Shown in pieces: positions 1 through 8,498 of a stretch of DNA of 18,792 nucleotides (within the stretch, counting starts at the first letter, position 1; every line of letters begins with the position of its first letter). Source of the stretch: Clostridiaceae bacterium UBA4839 (GTDB lineage: Bacteria; Bacillota; Clostridia; Clostridiales; Caloramatoraceae); NCBI GenBank assembly GCA_002400085.1, contig DHEX01000015.1, positions 1,349 to 20,140 on the forward strand. Reading direction: 5' to 3'. A program made the position numbers and the translations under genes. Under the pieces are notes generated by a model, which had not been told where the DNA came from, ran no database searches, and was given only the letters and a program-made list of their open reading frames with translations.

Positions 1-195
1 TAGGTTAATTCCTGCAGAGCTTTCAAAAAGCTGAACAAGAGCTTTATCCCCACTAACTTCAAGAACCTTACCACGTCTTATTTCGCCAGTTTGTGTTTCA
101 ATTTCAACAAGTTCATCATACTTAGCACCCTCTACCTGATCTACAAGCATGATAGGACCTGTTACTTCTCTTATAGTTCTATATTCCTTAAGCAT
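1..195 (-). CDS. atpB: V/A-type ATPase subunit B, N-terminal 65 codons (cut by left edge)
   Basis: The fragment encodes the first 65 residues of the non-catalytic B subunit of the V1/A1 head, starting MLKEYRTIREVTGPIMLV, the usual N-terminal beta-barrel of bacterial and archaeal B subunits. The ATG at 195-193 overlaps the last 8 bases of the A-subunit gene, and a GGAGGGAGG Shine-Dalgarno sits inside the end of that gene, so translation is probably coupled. B alternates with A in the A3B3 ring and forms part of the nucleotide site at the interface. The nucleotide-contacting region lies outside the window. The usual next gene, subunit D (central stalk), would also be off the left edge. Confidence 0.95.
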   Translation of the reverse strand, partial: MLKEYRTIREVTGPIMLVDQVEGAKYDELVEIETQTGEIRRGKVLEVSGDKALVQLFESSAGINL

Positions 196-1963
196 CTAAT
201 GTACCTCCCTCCATTAAAGTATCCATTTCTGATCTTAGGGTGGAGATAATGTCATCTATCTTAGACATCTCATTTTCAGGGATATATTTAGCTCTTGCAA
301 TCTTTTCTTTAACATCCAAGTTAGTTAACTTGCTAAGATATACTCCTTTATCTAAGGCTTTTTGTCCTAAATTATACATTTCAATTATAAGCTTTAGCAT
401 CTTGTACTGCTTTTCAATTGAAGTATAAGTATCCACTTCATGGAATGCATTTTGATGCAAATAGTCTTCTCTTAAAGATTTAGCAACTTCAAGAGTCCAC
501 CTATCCTTTTCAGATAATGCATCAATTCCTACAAGCCTTACAATTTCCTGAAGCTCATCTTCCTTCTGAAGTATCTTCATAGCTTCACTTGTAAGTTCAG
601 TCCATCCTTCCAATTTGTAATTTTTCTCAATGTATGGACCTATTTTATCATTATATAATGAATAACTTAATAACCAGTTTATTGCTGGGAAATGTCTTCT
701 ATAGGCAAGGTTTGCATCAAGTCCCCAGAAAACTTTAACAACTTTAAGTGTTGCCTGAGTAACAGGCTCAGATAAGTCTCCTCCTGGAGGCGAAACTGCA
801 CCTATAACTGTTAATGCACCAACTCTTTCATCGCTGCATAAGCATTGAACTTTTCCAGCTCTTTCATAAAACTCCGCTACACGTGAAGTTAAATATGCTG
901 GATAACCTTCTTCACCAGGCATTTCCTCAAGACGTCCTGACATTTCACGAAGAGCCTCAGCCCATCTTGATGTTGAATCTGCCATAAGTGCTACAGAGTA
1001 TCCCATATCTCTAAAATATTCTGCTATAGTTATTCCTGTGTAAATAGATGCTTCTCTTGCAGCAACTGGCATATTTGATGTATTTGCAATAAGCACAGTT
1101 CTTTTCATAAGCGGCTCCCCTGACTTAGGATCTTTAAGCTGCGGGAACTCATTTAAAACCTCTGTCATCTCATTACCACGTTCACCACAGCCAATATATA
1201 CAACTATTTCAGCATCTGCCCATTTAGCAAGCTGATGCTGTACTACAGTTTTTCCGCTTCCAAATGGTCCTGGAACGCAAGCAGTTCCACCCTTTGCTAC
1301 AGGGAAAAATGTATCTATTACCCTTTGACCTGTAATAAGCGGTTCCTCAGGTTTTAGTTTATTTTTATAAGGTCTTCCTTTTCTAATAGGCCATTTTTGC
1401 ATCATAGTAATATCTTTTATACTGCCATCTTTTTGTTTTATACTTGCAATAACCTCAGTTACTGTAAATTCACCAGATTTTATATCTGTAATTTCACCTT
1501 CAACGTTAATAGGAACAAGAATTCTATGCTCAACAATAGCAGTTTCCGGAACTGTCCCGAGAATGTCTCCAGGGAAAACTTTATCCCCTACTTTTTTCTT
1601 TGGAGTAAAATCCCACTTCCTTTTTCTGTCAAGTGAAGGTACTTCTACTCCTCTTGTAATAAAATCACCAGAAATTTCCTTTATATCGTTAAGTGGTCTT
1701 TGAATCCCATCAAACATACCTTCAATAAGACCAGGCCCAAGTTCAACACTAAGAGGTTCACCAGTTGAGACAACTGGTTCTCCTGGACCTATTCCTGATG
1801 TCTCTTCATATACCTGTATGGAAGCTCTATCGTCTCTCATTTCAATTATTTCACCAATAAGCTTTTTGCTGCCGACTTTGACCATGTCAAACATTTTAGC
1901 CTGCTCCATACCCTCTGCAACAACAAGAGGTCCTGAAACCTTTATAACTCTTCCGTTACTCAA
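188..1963 (-). CDS. atpA: V/A-type ATPase catalytic subunit A
   Basis: This is the catalytic ATP-hydrolysing or synthesising subunit of the A3B3 head on the cytoplasmic side. With a TTG start at 1963 it is 591 aa, the usual family length. Visible motifs are the P-loop GPFGSGKT at about residues 232-239 (Lys238), the GERG segment near 260 carrying the catalytic Glu, and the ADSTSRWAEALRE segment near 328 with the Walker B Asp. The V/A-type non-homologous insert lies at roughly 110-200. An in-frame TTG 11 codons upstream (1996) is possible. The 1963 TTG was chosen because family members start just before GRVIKVSGPLVVAEGM and an AAGGAAGG Shine-Dalgarno lies 8 bases before it. It begins 4 bases after the F-subunit stop and overlaps the B-subunit start by 8 bases. 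Confidence 0.96.
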   Translation of the reverse strand: MSNGRVIKVSGPLVVAEGMEQAKMFDMVKVGSKKLIGEIIEMRDDRASIQVYEETSGIGPGEPVVSTGEPLSVELGPGLIEGMFDGIQRPLNDIKEISGDFITRGVEVPSLDRKRKWDFTPKKKVGDKVFPGDILGTVPETAIVEHRILVPINVEGEITDIKSGEFTVTEVIASIKQKDGSIKDITMMQKWPIRKGRPYKNKLKPEEPLITGQRVIDTFFPVAKGGTACVPGPFGSGKTVVQHQLAKWADAEIVVYIGCGERGNEMTEVLNEFPQLKDPKSGEPLMKRTVLIANTSNMPVAAREASIYTGITIAEYFRDMGYSVALMADSTSRWAEALREMSGRLEEMPGEEGYPAYLTSRVAEFYERAGKVQCLCSDERVGALTVIGAVSPPGGDLSEPVTQATLKVVKVFWGLDANLAYRRHFPAINWLLSYSLYNDKIGPYIEKNYKLEGWTELTSEAMKILQKEDELQEIVRLVGIDALSEKDRWTLEVAKSLREDYLHQNAFHEVDTYTSIEKQYKMLKLIIEMYNLGQKALDKGVYLSKLTNLDVKEKIARAKYIPENEMSKIDDIISTLRSEMDTLMEGGTLDA

Positions 1964-1967
1964 GCTA

Positions 1968-2297
1968 TCAACCTTCCTTCTTTGATAAAATATCAACTCC
2001 GACGGCTTTTTCTACATTATCTTTAATCTTTTGAAGCCCTATTCCAAGGCTTCCATTACTTCCTGGAATTAAGATAATAGCAGGAACAACCTGTGTTTCA
2101 TATCTTTTAATTGTCTCTTCAATATCCTTTGCCATAGTTTCTGTAATGTATATTACTCCATATCCTTCCCTTGCCATATCATCTACAGCTTTAGCTGCAT
2201 CCTCTGGTGTTTCTACAGATTTAACTGTCATTCCAAGGGAAAGAAAAGGTAAACTTGCATCTCTTTCTCCTACAACTCCAATCTTATACATAAACAT
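1968..2297 (-). CDS. atpF: V/A-type ATPase subunit F (central stalk)
   Basis: This is a small central-stalk subunit of about 109 aa that binds the rotating D subunit. The N-terminus (MYKIGVVGERDA) and the segment EGYGVIYITETMA match the Rossmann-like fold of archaeal/bacterial V-type F subunits (called NtpG in Enterococcus). Three starts are close together: GTG 2300, ATG 2297 and ATG 2291. The GGGGAAGG Shine-Dalgarno has its best spacing (7 bases) to 2297, while homologues often start at the Met equivalent to 2291. The gene overlaps the 3' end of subunit C by up to 14 bases, which suggests translational coupling. Confidence 0.93.
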   Translation of the reverse strand: MFMYKIGVVGERDASLPFLSLGMTVKSVETPEDAAKAVDDMAREGYGVIYITETMAKDIEETIKRYETQVVPAIILIPGSNGSLGIGLQKIKDNVEKAVGVDILSKKEG

Positions 2298-3279
2298 CAC
2301 GCAGCCTTCCCCTTATTATATTGGGATTCACTTTATTTTTCTTTCCAGTAAGTATTATTCTTAATACCTTAATTTCATTTTCCCTTGCAATTATATATGC
2401 AACAATAGGCTGTGGCCCAAAGCTTACATATTTTGCTTTCTTAATATAATCGATAATATAGTTATCACCAAATTTTTCTATACTTCCTATATCATCATTT
2501 TTTAGGTATTCATCTATACCTTCTTTAACCCACTTCATATGATCTGTGAGCAATAATTTATTTGAAAAATTTTCAATTGGCTCGTTCATACTTGAAATAA
2601 ACAAGTCCTTATCAAGAGTACCATCCTCTATATAAACTTTTGCCATTAAGTCTATTCCTCTATCCTGGCGTTTAATTCTTAAAAAGGACTTTATATTTAT
2701 AACATCAATCATAAGTTTTACAGTATCAACTAAATACTGCATATCGCTTTTTTGAGCTATACTAAGCATATATTTATAAGTGCCCTCATCAATTGTAATA
2801 TCAATACTTTGTGGATCAGGCAAATTTTTATAATCTTCTAAAGCCTTTTGCACAGAAACTTTTAATTCATCTGGTAAGCTTTCAAAGTTACCATCCTTAA
2901 TCATTATCTTTAAACTATCAAGGGGAATGGTACCTGCATCAATTAGCATTGCATCTGTATCTAAATTGCTCAGTTTCCCTTTAATAAGGCTTTTAATATT
3001 ATGTCCATCATATCTTGCCCCAAGAAAATCAACTACTTCCTTTACTGGAATCATTTCTTTCATTTCTTTATAAAGATCCTCTAAAGCATGTTTAAATCCT
3101 TCCTCATAGGATATGTTTGAATTAGAAACGTAATCTCCATAAACTGTATCCTGCAAAAGTCTTAAACATTCATTGAAATCCTTAGTTTCAACCAAATTTT
3201 CAATTTTAGTCCTATCAATTAATGAGAGCTCTTTATACCTTATTCTTGCAATGCTTTGAGCAAAAATCATATCATCCAT
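2284..3279 (-). CDS. atpC: V/A-type ATPase subunit C (d-type rotor adaptor)
   Basis: This 331-aa protein is of the AC39/subunit d family, the funnel-shaped adaptor that seats the central stalk on the membrane proteolipid ring. The call rests on the N-terminus (FAQSIARIRYKELSLIDR), the overall length, an all-helical composition with repeated blocks such as DFLGARYDGHNIKSLIKGK near 85-104, and its fixed place between E and F in clostridial operons. The ATG at 3279 has a strong GGGAGGTGA Shine-Dalgarno. The gene overlaps the F subunit at its 3' end and follows E by about 20 bases. The sequence of this family is poorly conserved, so the identification depends partly on gene order. Confidence 0.93.
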   Translation of the reverse strand: MDDMIFAQSIARIRYKELSLIDRTKIENLVETKDFNECLRLLQDTVYGDYVSNSNISYEEGFKHALEDLYKEMKEMIPVKEVVDFLGARYDGHNIKSLIKGKLSNLDTDAMLIDAGTIPLDSLKIMIKDGNFESLPDELKVSVQKALEDYKNLPDPQSIDITIDEGTYKYMLSIAQKSDMQYLVDTVKLMIDVINIKSFLRIKRQDRGIDLMAKVYIEDGTLDKDLFISSMNEPIENFSNKLLLTDHMKWVKEGIDEYLKNDDIGSIEKFGDNYIIDYIKKAKYVSFGPQPIVAYIIARENEIKVLRIILTGKKNKVNPNIIRGRLRDVYV

Positions 3280-3300
3280 AAACTCACCTCCCTATGAGGT

Positions 3301-3906
3301 TTATATGCCTTCAAACAGAAGATTAGCTATCTCCCCTTCGAGGCTATCTCTGAGTATTCTTATTTGTGAATCAATTGAGCAGTTTAATTCAAGGCCACCA
3401 CGCTTTAATATAAATCCTGATGAAATATCCCTTGTTTCACTGCTAATTTTTAGTTCCCCTTTAAGTCCCCTGCTTTTAAGCTCAGTATTAACCTCAGCAA
3501 TTGAACTATCCTCTATTCTGTTTTTATCCTTTGCAGAAAATATTATTTCTTCATCACCAGTTTCAACACTGTTTAAAAGAAGCTTTTTTATAAACTCAGT
3601 ATATTCCTCATCATTCATATTTGAAATATTTTCTAAAGTTTTATTTAAAACCAAATCAATTGAGTTCTGTTTTGCTCTTAAAATATTATTTCTAGCTTCA
3701 AGTTTTGCCCTTGATAGCATTCTTTCTTTTTGGTCTTTACCATCTTTTTCTGCCTTTTCTTTCATATCAGACATTATTCCATCTGATTTTCTCTTTGCCT
3801 CATCTATTATACTTTTGGCTTTTTGTTTTCCTTCATCTAATATTTTTTCTGATGCAATTTTATCATCATTAATGATTTTATTTTTTAAATTATCAATACT
3901 GGCCAT
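3301..3906 (-). CDS. atpE: V/A-type ATPase subunit E (peripheral stalk)
   Basis: This is a 201-aa peripheral-stalk subunit that pairs with the H-type subunit to hold the A3B3 head against rotor torque. The first 90 or so residues are a charged, Lys/Glu-rich helix suited to a long coiled coil. The C-terminal half forms the globular domain that contacts the head and ends in a segment of the type GGLELNCSIDSQIRILRDSL, characteristic of E subunits. A longer in-frame reading begins at 3939, but the ATG at 3906 (MASIDNLKNKI) has a GGGAG Shine-Dalgarno 8 bases upstream. The longer version would run into the K gene, so 3906 is preferred. It starts 16 bases after the K stop. Confidence 0.93.
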   Translation of the reverse strand: MASIDNLKNKIINDDKIASEKILDEGKQKAKSIIDEAKRKSDGIMSDMKEKAEKDGKDQKERMLSRAKLEARNNILRAKQNSIDLVLNKTLENISNMNDEEYTEFIKKLLLNSVETGDEEIIFSAKDKNRIEDSSIAEVNTELKSRGLKGELKISSETRDISSGFILKRGGLELNCSIDSQIRILRDSLEGEIANLLFEGI

Positions 3907-3922
3907 ATTCGCCACTCCCTTA

Positions 3923-4408
3923 TTACTTAATGTTGACAACCATAAGTATTGAGGTAATAAGAGCTATAACTGCATAGGTTTCAACCATAACTGCGTATAT
4001 AACACCATCAAAGAACTTCTCAGGTCTTTTTGCAAGAATTTGAATACCTGAAGCAGCAACTCTACCTTGATATATTGCAGATCTATATCCAACAATAGCT
4101 ATAGGAAGAGCTGCAATAAAGTATAACATTCCTTGACTTAATGTAAGCGGTTTTAATTGTCCAGATAACAAGCCTATTCTTGAAAGAATAATTAAAGCAG
4201 TAATAAATCCATAGAATCCCTGAGTACCTGGTATAACCTGAAGTATCAATGTTTTACCAAACTTTTCAGGGTCTTCAATTACTACCCCAGTAGCTGCTTC
4301 ACCAACTATTCCAACACCTCTTGATGATCCAAGTCCAGCAAAAAATGCTGCAAATGCCGCTCCTAAAATTGCCAATATAGGTCCTCCAAATTGTTTTATA
4401 AATTCCAT
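3923..4408 (-). CDS. atpK: V/A-type ATPase proteolipid subunit K, probably Na+-binding
   Basis: This 161-aa double-hairpin proteolipid has four transmembrane helices (about 10-27, 53-80, 93-112 and 135-157) and forms the rotor ring. The two halves are related by duplication, and only the second half keeps the ion-binding acid, Glu143 in MVETYA. The PGTQGFYG segment supplies Thr62 and Gln63, and IYQGRVAASG supplies Gln114. These match Thr64, Gln65, Gln110 and Glu139, the side-chain Na+ ligands of Enterococcus hirae NtpK, so Na+ rather than H+ coupling is inferred. The ATG at 4408 follows a strong AAGGAGG Shine-Dalgarno. Confidence 0.96.
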   Translation of the reverse strand: MEFIKQFGGPILAILGAAFAAFFAGLGSSRGVGIVGEAATGVVIEDPEKFGKTLILQVIPGTQGFYGFITALIILSRIGLLSGQLKPLTLSQGMLYFIAALPIAIVGYRSAIYQGRVAASGIQILAKRPEKFFDGVIYAVMVETYAVIALITSILMVVNIK

Positions 4409-4421
4409 ATAATTTTCCTCC

Positions 4422-6353
4422 TTATCCTTCTGTATTTACCTTAACAAATTTTGTATTTATCTTTAAAGGCGTAAATACTTTTCCTCCGCCTTCATAGAAC
4501 TTACCAAAAAACTCCAAATATATAAGTCTGCATGAATGAACAAATGTACCAAGACCACCAATTAAGAAGTTAAATGTATGCCCTATTACAAATATAAAAG
4601 GACCTGCAATATATTTCCCTGGTGCAGGAATTAAATCAATAAGAAGATTAAATGCCCATCCAATAAGGCCTGATGAAAGTCCAAGAGCTAATAATCTGGA
4701 GTAAGATAAAGTATCGCCTAGATATCCTGTAACACCATATAATGAATATAGCCCTCCAACCAATTTACCACCTATGCTTTTGCTTGATCTCCCTGCTGTT
4801 AAAACAATTGCAATAGCCCCAACAATTGCAAAAATCGATGCTCCATGAAAACCAGGTAGATTATTTTGCTTTGCAATAAACATCCAAACAAGCCCACCTA
4901 GAAGTGCATACCAAGAGCCTACATCCATAAGAGCATCAAGATATTTTCCTGACTTTATAAGCTCATAAGCTTTCACACCTAGTCCTGTATCAAGATGTAT
5001 AACTCCTATAGCAAGTGAAGCCATCAGTACAGCCATAGGATCGTCAACAGGATTAACCCAAAGTGGTTTAACTGGAATTATTCCCCCAAAGAATCCTCCA
5101 TAAAGCCATCCGAAAATCATCGTAGGTATACTGCAATAAACAAGTATTTTAATAATTTTTCTTATATCATCTTTAAGATCCATCTTTTTAAGCATGAATA
5201 TTCCTATTACTGCCAAAAGAATCCCATAGCCTATATCAGCCATCATCATGCCAAAGAACAGTATATAAAACGGTGCAACAACTGGAGTTGGGTCAATTTC
5301 TGTTTGCAGCGGCAGTGCATACATTGAAGTAATTGCCTCAAAAGGTTCTACAAATGCATTATTTTTAAGCACTACCGGCGGATTATCATCTTCTGTTGGC
5401 CCCTCAAAAATCAAATATGCATCTTTAAAATTTCCTTCGATGATATTTTTAATTTTCTCTTCGTTATCAACAGTAACCCAGCCATTTAATATAAAAGTTT
5501 TTTGAGTTTTTATAAGACTTGAAATTGAATTTTCAACTTCAAGTTTGTTTGACAAATAATCATATGTCTTTTCAACATCTTTAATACTTTTGCAAAGTTC
5601 TAAAGCATTTGAATTAAGTTCTTCAATTTCTTTATCGATTTTAATAATCTCAGAATTAAGTTCCTCAACTATATCCCTTGGTTTATCATGGATTTCTAAA
5701 TTTAATTTCATATATCCATATTTTTTTAAGATTTCTGATACATCATTTTTTCTATCATTGTGACACAATATAAAAATGCTGACATCCTGCTGCTTTTCAG
5801 CAATCTTTTCCATGTAAATTTTATCATCAAGCTCTGAAATTTCATCAATAAGCTTTGTTTCATATTTTTTTTGAATAGTACCAATAAAATATGAAACTTT
5901 TTTAAGAGCACTAAGCTCTTTTTCACTAACATCTAAGTTAGTCCACTGGCTATACTGTTCAATTTGCGTAGCTAATTTTGATTTTTCATTTTTTTTGTTG
6001 TTTAGTAAATCCTCTATGTCCTTAGCTTTTAAATATACCTCATTCCAATTATTTTTCCCTTCTAAGGAATCAAAATCTTTCTTGGAGATTATCTCCCTTT
6101 TAGAAAACAAACTTTCTTTTTCAGCAGCTTTTGATTTTAAAAAATCATAAGTAAATTTTACATGGTTATAGTCAATTTGAGTTTGACTAACAGCTTTCCC
6201 TTCTTCATAGAAGCTTGCCCCTTCAATATTTACATCTTCATCCTTTAAGTCAACTATTTCTACGCATCCAGAAGTTTGAATTGCATCTAAAATTTTATCC
6301 CTTTCTCCCTGAGGAGCAGCCAGGGTCAACTTTTTCATTTTAACTATTGCCAT
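4422..6353 (-). CDS. atpI: V/A-type ATPase subunit I (membrane stator, a-type)
   Basis: This 643-aa protein of the 116-kDa/subunit a family is the stator half of the ion channel facing the K ring. Residues 1 to about 330 are soluble and include coiled-coil stretches (about 105-150 and 225-285) that dock the peripheral stalks. From about 355 on there are roughly eight membrane helices. The hallmark SYSRLLALGL is present, with Arg553 the conserved arginine that contacts the rotor acid during ion transfer. A second conserved block, HSCRLIYLEFFGKFYEGGG, lies near 606-624. The ATG at 6353 overlaps the end of the H gene by 14 bases. The start MAIVKMKKLTLAA is typical of the family. Confidence 0.96.
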   Translation of the reverse strand: MAIVKMKKLTLAAPQGERDKILDAIQTSGCVEIVDLKDEDVNIEGASFYEEGKAVSQTQIDYNHVKFTYDFLKSKAAEKESLFSKREIISKKDFDSLEGKNNWNEVYLKAKDIEDLLNNKKNEKSKLATQIEQYSQWTNLDVSEKELSALKKVSYFIGTIQKKYETKLIDEISELDDKIYMEKIAEKQQDVSIFILCHNDRKNDVSEILKKYGYMKLNLEIHDKPRDIVEELNSEIIKIDKEIEELNSNALELCKSIKDVEKTYDYLSNKLEVENSISSLIKTQKTFILNGWVTVDNEEKIKNIIEGNFKDAYLIFEGPTEDDNPPVVLKNNAFVEPFEAITSMYALPLQTEIDPTPVVAPFYILFFGMMMADIGYGILLAVIGIFMLKKMDLKDDIRKIIKILVYCSIPTMIFGWLYGGFFGGIIPVKPLWVNPVDDPMAVLMASLAIGVIHLDTGLGVKAYELIKSGKYLDALMDVGSWYALLGGLVWMFIAKQNNLPGFHGASIFAIVGAIAIVLTAGRSSKSIGGKLVGGLYSLYGVTGYLGDTLSYSRLLALGLSSGLIGWAFNLLIDLIPAPGKYIAGPFIFVIGHTFNFLIGGLGTFVHSCRLIYLEFFGKFYEGGGKVFTPLKINTKFVKVNTEG

Positions 6354-6666
6354 GGCTTACCACTATCCTCTCGATTACCATATTTACAGCTTTATTTATA
6401 ATTTTATCAGGCAAATTGTTTATTTTTTTAATAGTTTCCTCACTTTCCCCCATTATAGGCTTTATAAGGTCATTTGCTTGTTTTTCATAAGCTGTTATTT
6501 TGTCATTGTAATATTTTTCTGCTTCATTTTTTGTTTCTTCTATTATTTTTTTTGCTTCATTATTTGCTTTTTTTTCTTCTTCTCTGGCGCTTATTTTGGC
6601 ATCGCTTATTAATTTGTCACCTTGACTTTCAATATTTGTTATTTCTTTTACAACTTCCAAGGCCAA
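6340..6666 (-). CDS. V/A-type ATPase subunit H (peripheral stalk, NtpF/AhaH-like)
   Basis: This 108-aa, Lys/Glu/Asn-rich protein is predicted to be almost entirely helical, as expected for the H subunit that pairs with E in the peripheral stalk. Its position as first gene, directly before subunit I, is the usual one. The start is probably TTG at 6666: GGTGGTGAT lies 5 bases before it and no ATG lies in frame nearby. A second in-frame TTG two codons later is possible. The low-complexity helical sequence makes homology weak, so gene order carries most of the evidence. It is called NtpF in Enterococcus; no symbol is assigned because names differ between species. Confidence 0.85.
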   Translation of the reverse strand: MALEVVKEITNIESQGDKLISDAKISAREEEKKANNEAKKIIEETKNEAEKYYNDKITAYEKQANDLIKPIMGESEETIKKINNLPDKIINKAVNMVIERIVVSHGNS

Positions 6667-6750
6667 TATATCACCACCCTTGCTTTATTTTTTATATTAT
6701 AAATTAATTATGGACTATTTTGGCGAAATTTGTTTATTTTTATAACTATG

Positions 6751-6779
6751 ATTATACAATAAATTTTAAATGAATTCTA
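6751..6779 (-). promoter_or_regulatory. Candidate promoter of the ATPase operon
   Basis: On the minus strand a perfect TATAAT (6756-6751) lies about 85 bases before the H-subunit TTG. The matching -35 region at 17-base spacing is TAGAAT (6779-6774), which agrees with TTGACA at only three positions. It is the best -10 in the gap before the first gene of the operon. Confidence 0.4.
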
Positions 6780-6801
6780 CTAGTTAATTAAAATTTTATC
6801 A

Positions 6802-6821
6802 ATTGTTAACTATTGTTAACC
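6802..6821. repeat. Tandem pair of TTGTTAAC boxes
   Basis: ATTGTTAAC occurs twice with a 10-base period (6802-6810 and 6812-6820). Each contains the self-complementary GTTAAC, so the two can also pair as a short hairpin with a 4-base loop. The pair lies between the stop of the radical SAM gene and the promoter region of the ATPase operon. It could be a weak terminator for the former or an operator for the latter. It resembles a Rex half-site pair, but the spacing does not fit the usual Rex operator. Confidence 0.35.
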
Positions 6822-6825
6822 ATAT

Positions 6826-8496
6826 TTATATGTTTATATAAATATGATTCCCAGTTTTCATATTAAAAATAGAAATAGCATCTTTCATGTCAATTTTTAT
6901 ATTTCCCTCTTCAATATGTACCCTTAATTTCACAGGTATATATATAATATCTTTAATATCTATATCGCTCCATATACATTTTATTTCGTCCATTTTACCC
7001 TTTACTATAGTTTTAATATTTGGAGGATAATCCCTTCTTAAGAAGTTTGGAATATTAGATCTTCTGGTAGTTTTAATATAATCATGTAAAAGCAGCTCCT
7101 TTATTATTATCTCATTAAAACTGCTTTTTAAAAACTCATATAAAAATTCTGTTTTCTTTGAGAAGCTAAAGCTTCTATCAAAATATCCCTTTTGTTTTAA
7201 AAAATAACTAAAATCCTTAAAAAAAACAAAATCAGATTTAACCATGGGTAAAACATAGGAAAATGTATATTCAAAAAGATGGCTGTTATAATATTCCTCA
7301 AAAACTTTTTCAACCATTATTAGCATTTTTAACTCATCATAGCTCATTGTATTTGTTGATAAAACTTGGTATGGAGGGTAATCAAGATATTTTATTCCAT
7401 ACTTATCCGTCTCATTATATATAGGAGAGCCTTTTAATATTTTCAAAAAACCCAGTTGCAGCACATCCGGTTTCATTTCCATGCACATATCAAAGGATTT
7501 TATAAATGAATCCATGTTTTCACCAGGAAGACCTGCAATCACGTCCAAATGACAGTGAATGTTCCCAAACCTTTCTATTCTTATAATATTTTGTTTTAAT
7601 TTTTCAAAGTCCATTTTGCGATTTATATTTTTAAGTATGCTTGGATTAGTAGTTTGAACTCCTATTTCAAATTGGAAAAGTCCAGCTGGCGCCTTGCTTA
7701 AAAGCTCAAGCTCCTCATCATCCAATATATCTCCTGCAAGTTCAAAATGAAATTTAGTATTCTTATGGTTTTCTATTAAAAAGCTCCATATCTCCATTGC
7801 AAATTTTTTATTCCCATTAAAAGTTCTATCTACAAATTTAACTAATTTAACATCATTATCTATGAAAAATTTAAGTTCCTTTTTAACTCTTTCAATAGAT
7901 AAGTGTCTTATACCCTTATCTATTGATGAAAGACAGTAGCTGCACCCAAAAGGACAGCCTCTTGCAGCCTCATAATATACGATTTTGTCAGGGATTTCAT
8001 CTTTATCCTTATAGGGAAAAGGAATAATATTTAAATCCATTATAGATTTTCTTTCCTGGTTTTTAATTATATTATTCCCCTCTTTAAAAATAAGCCCATC
8101 AACTTCATAAAGGCTTTTATTTTCATTTAATGCTTTGATAAATTCAGAAAAGGTTAATTCTCCCTCTCCTGCTATTATATAATCAATAAAGTCATATTTT
8201 TTTAATATATCCTCCCCATTAAAAGAAACCTCTGGACCACCAAGAAAAATTTTTATTCTCCCATCCATTTTTTTAATTGTACTGCAAAGTTTTATTGTTT
8301 CTTCAATATTCCATATGTAGCATGAAAATCCAAGAAGCTCTGGGCTAAGTTCTAATATCTTATATGCCATATTTAATATATTATCATTTATTGTTCCCTC
8401 AAAAGTTTCTATTTTCTCATCATATTGTTTTAAATATCTTATTGCAAGATTAGAATGAATATATTTTGAATTTAAAGCAGCTAATACACATTTCAT
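6826..8496 (-). CDS. B12-binding-type radical SAM protein with DUF4080-like C-terminus
   Basis: This 556-aa protein has three parts. Residues 1 to about 130 form a Rossmann-type cobalamin-binding-like domain (GGPEVSF at 86-92 and the following AGEGE). It lacks an obvious DxHxxG motif, so any cobalamin would bind without the lower histidine ligand. Residues of about 172-380 form the radical SAM barrel with the cluster motif CPFGCSYC (Cys181, Cys185, Cys188), FEIGVQTTN and an AGLPGE segment. The C-terminal part resembles the DUF4080 extension common in clostridia. Such proteins carry out S-adenosylmethionine radical chemistry, often methylation, but the substrate of this group is not established. 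It starts 2 bases after the upstream methyltransferase-like gene, which supplies its AGAGGGA Shine-Dalgarno. Confidence 0.9.
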   Translation of the reverse strand: MKCVLAALNSKYIHSNLAIRYLKQYDEKIETFEGTINDNILNMAYKILELSPELLGFSCYIWNIEETIKLCSTIKKMDGRIKIFLGGPEVSFNGEDILKKYDFIDYIIAGEGELTFSEFIKALNENKSLYEVDGLIFKEGNNIIKNQERKSIMDLNIIPFPYKDKDEIPDKIVYYEAARGCPFGCSYCLSSIDKGIRHLSIERVKKELKFFIDNDVKLVKFVDRTFNGNKKFAMEIWSFLIENHKNTKFHFELAGDILDDEELELLSKAPAGLFQFEIGVQTTNPSILKNINRKMDFEKLKQNIIRIERFGNIHCHLDVIAGLPGENMDSFIKSFDMCMEMKPDVLQLGFLKILKGSPIYNETDKYGIKYLDYPPYQVLSTNTMSYDELKMLIMVEKVFEEYYNSHLFEYTFSYVLPMVKSDFVFFKDFSYFLKQKGYFDRSFSFSKKTEFLYEFLKSSFNEIIIKELLLHDYIKTTRRSNIPNFLRRDYPPNIKTIVKGKMDEIKCIWSDIDIKDIIYIPVKLRVHIEEGNIKIDMKDAISIFNMKTGNHIYINI

Positions 8497-8498
8497 CT

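Noticed and set aside
3305..3952. 215-codon plus-strand open frame opposite the E-subunit gene
   Set aside because: Antisense shadow of the Lys/Glu-rich E subunit, giving an artificial Phe/Ser/Leu-rich product.
6803..6820. Rex (redox) operator in front of the ATPase operon
   Set aside because: The half-sites TTGTTAA and TTAACCA are separated by 6 bases instead of 4, and the second has a mismatch; the pair reads better as a direct repeat.
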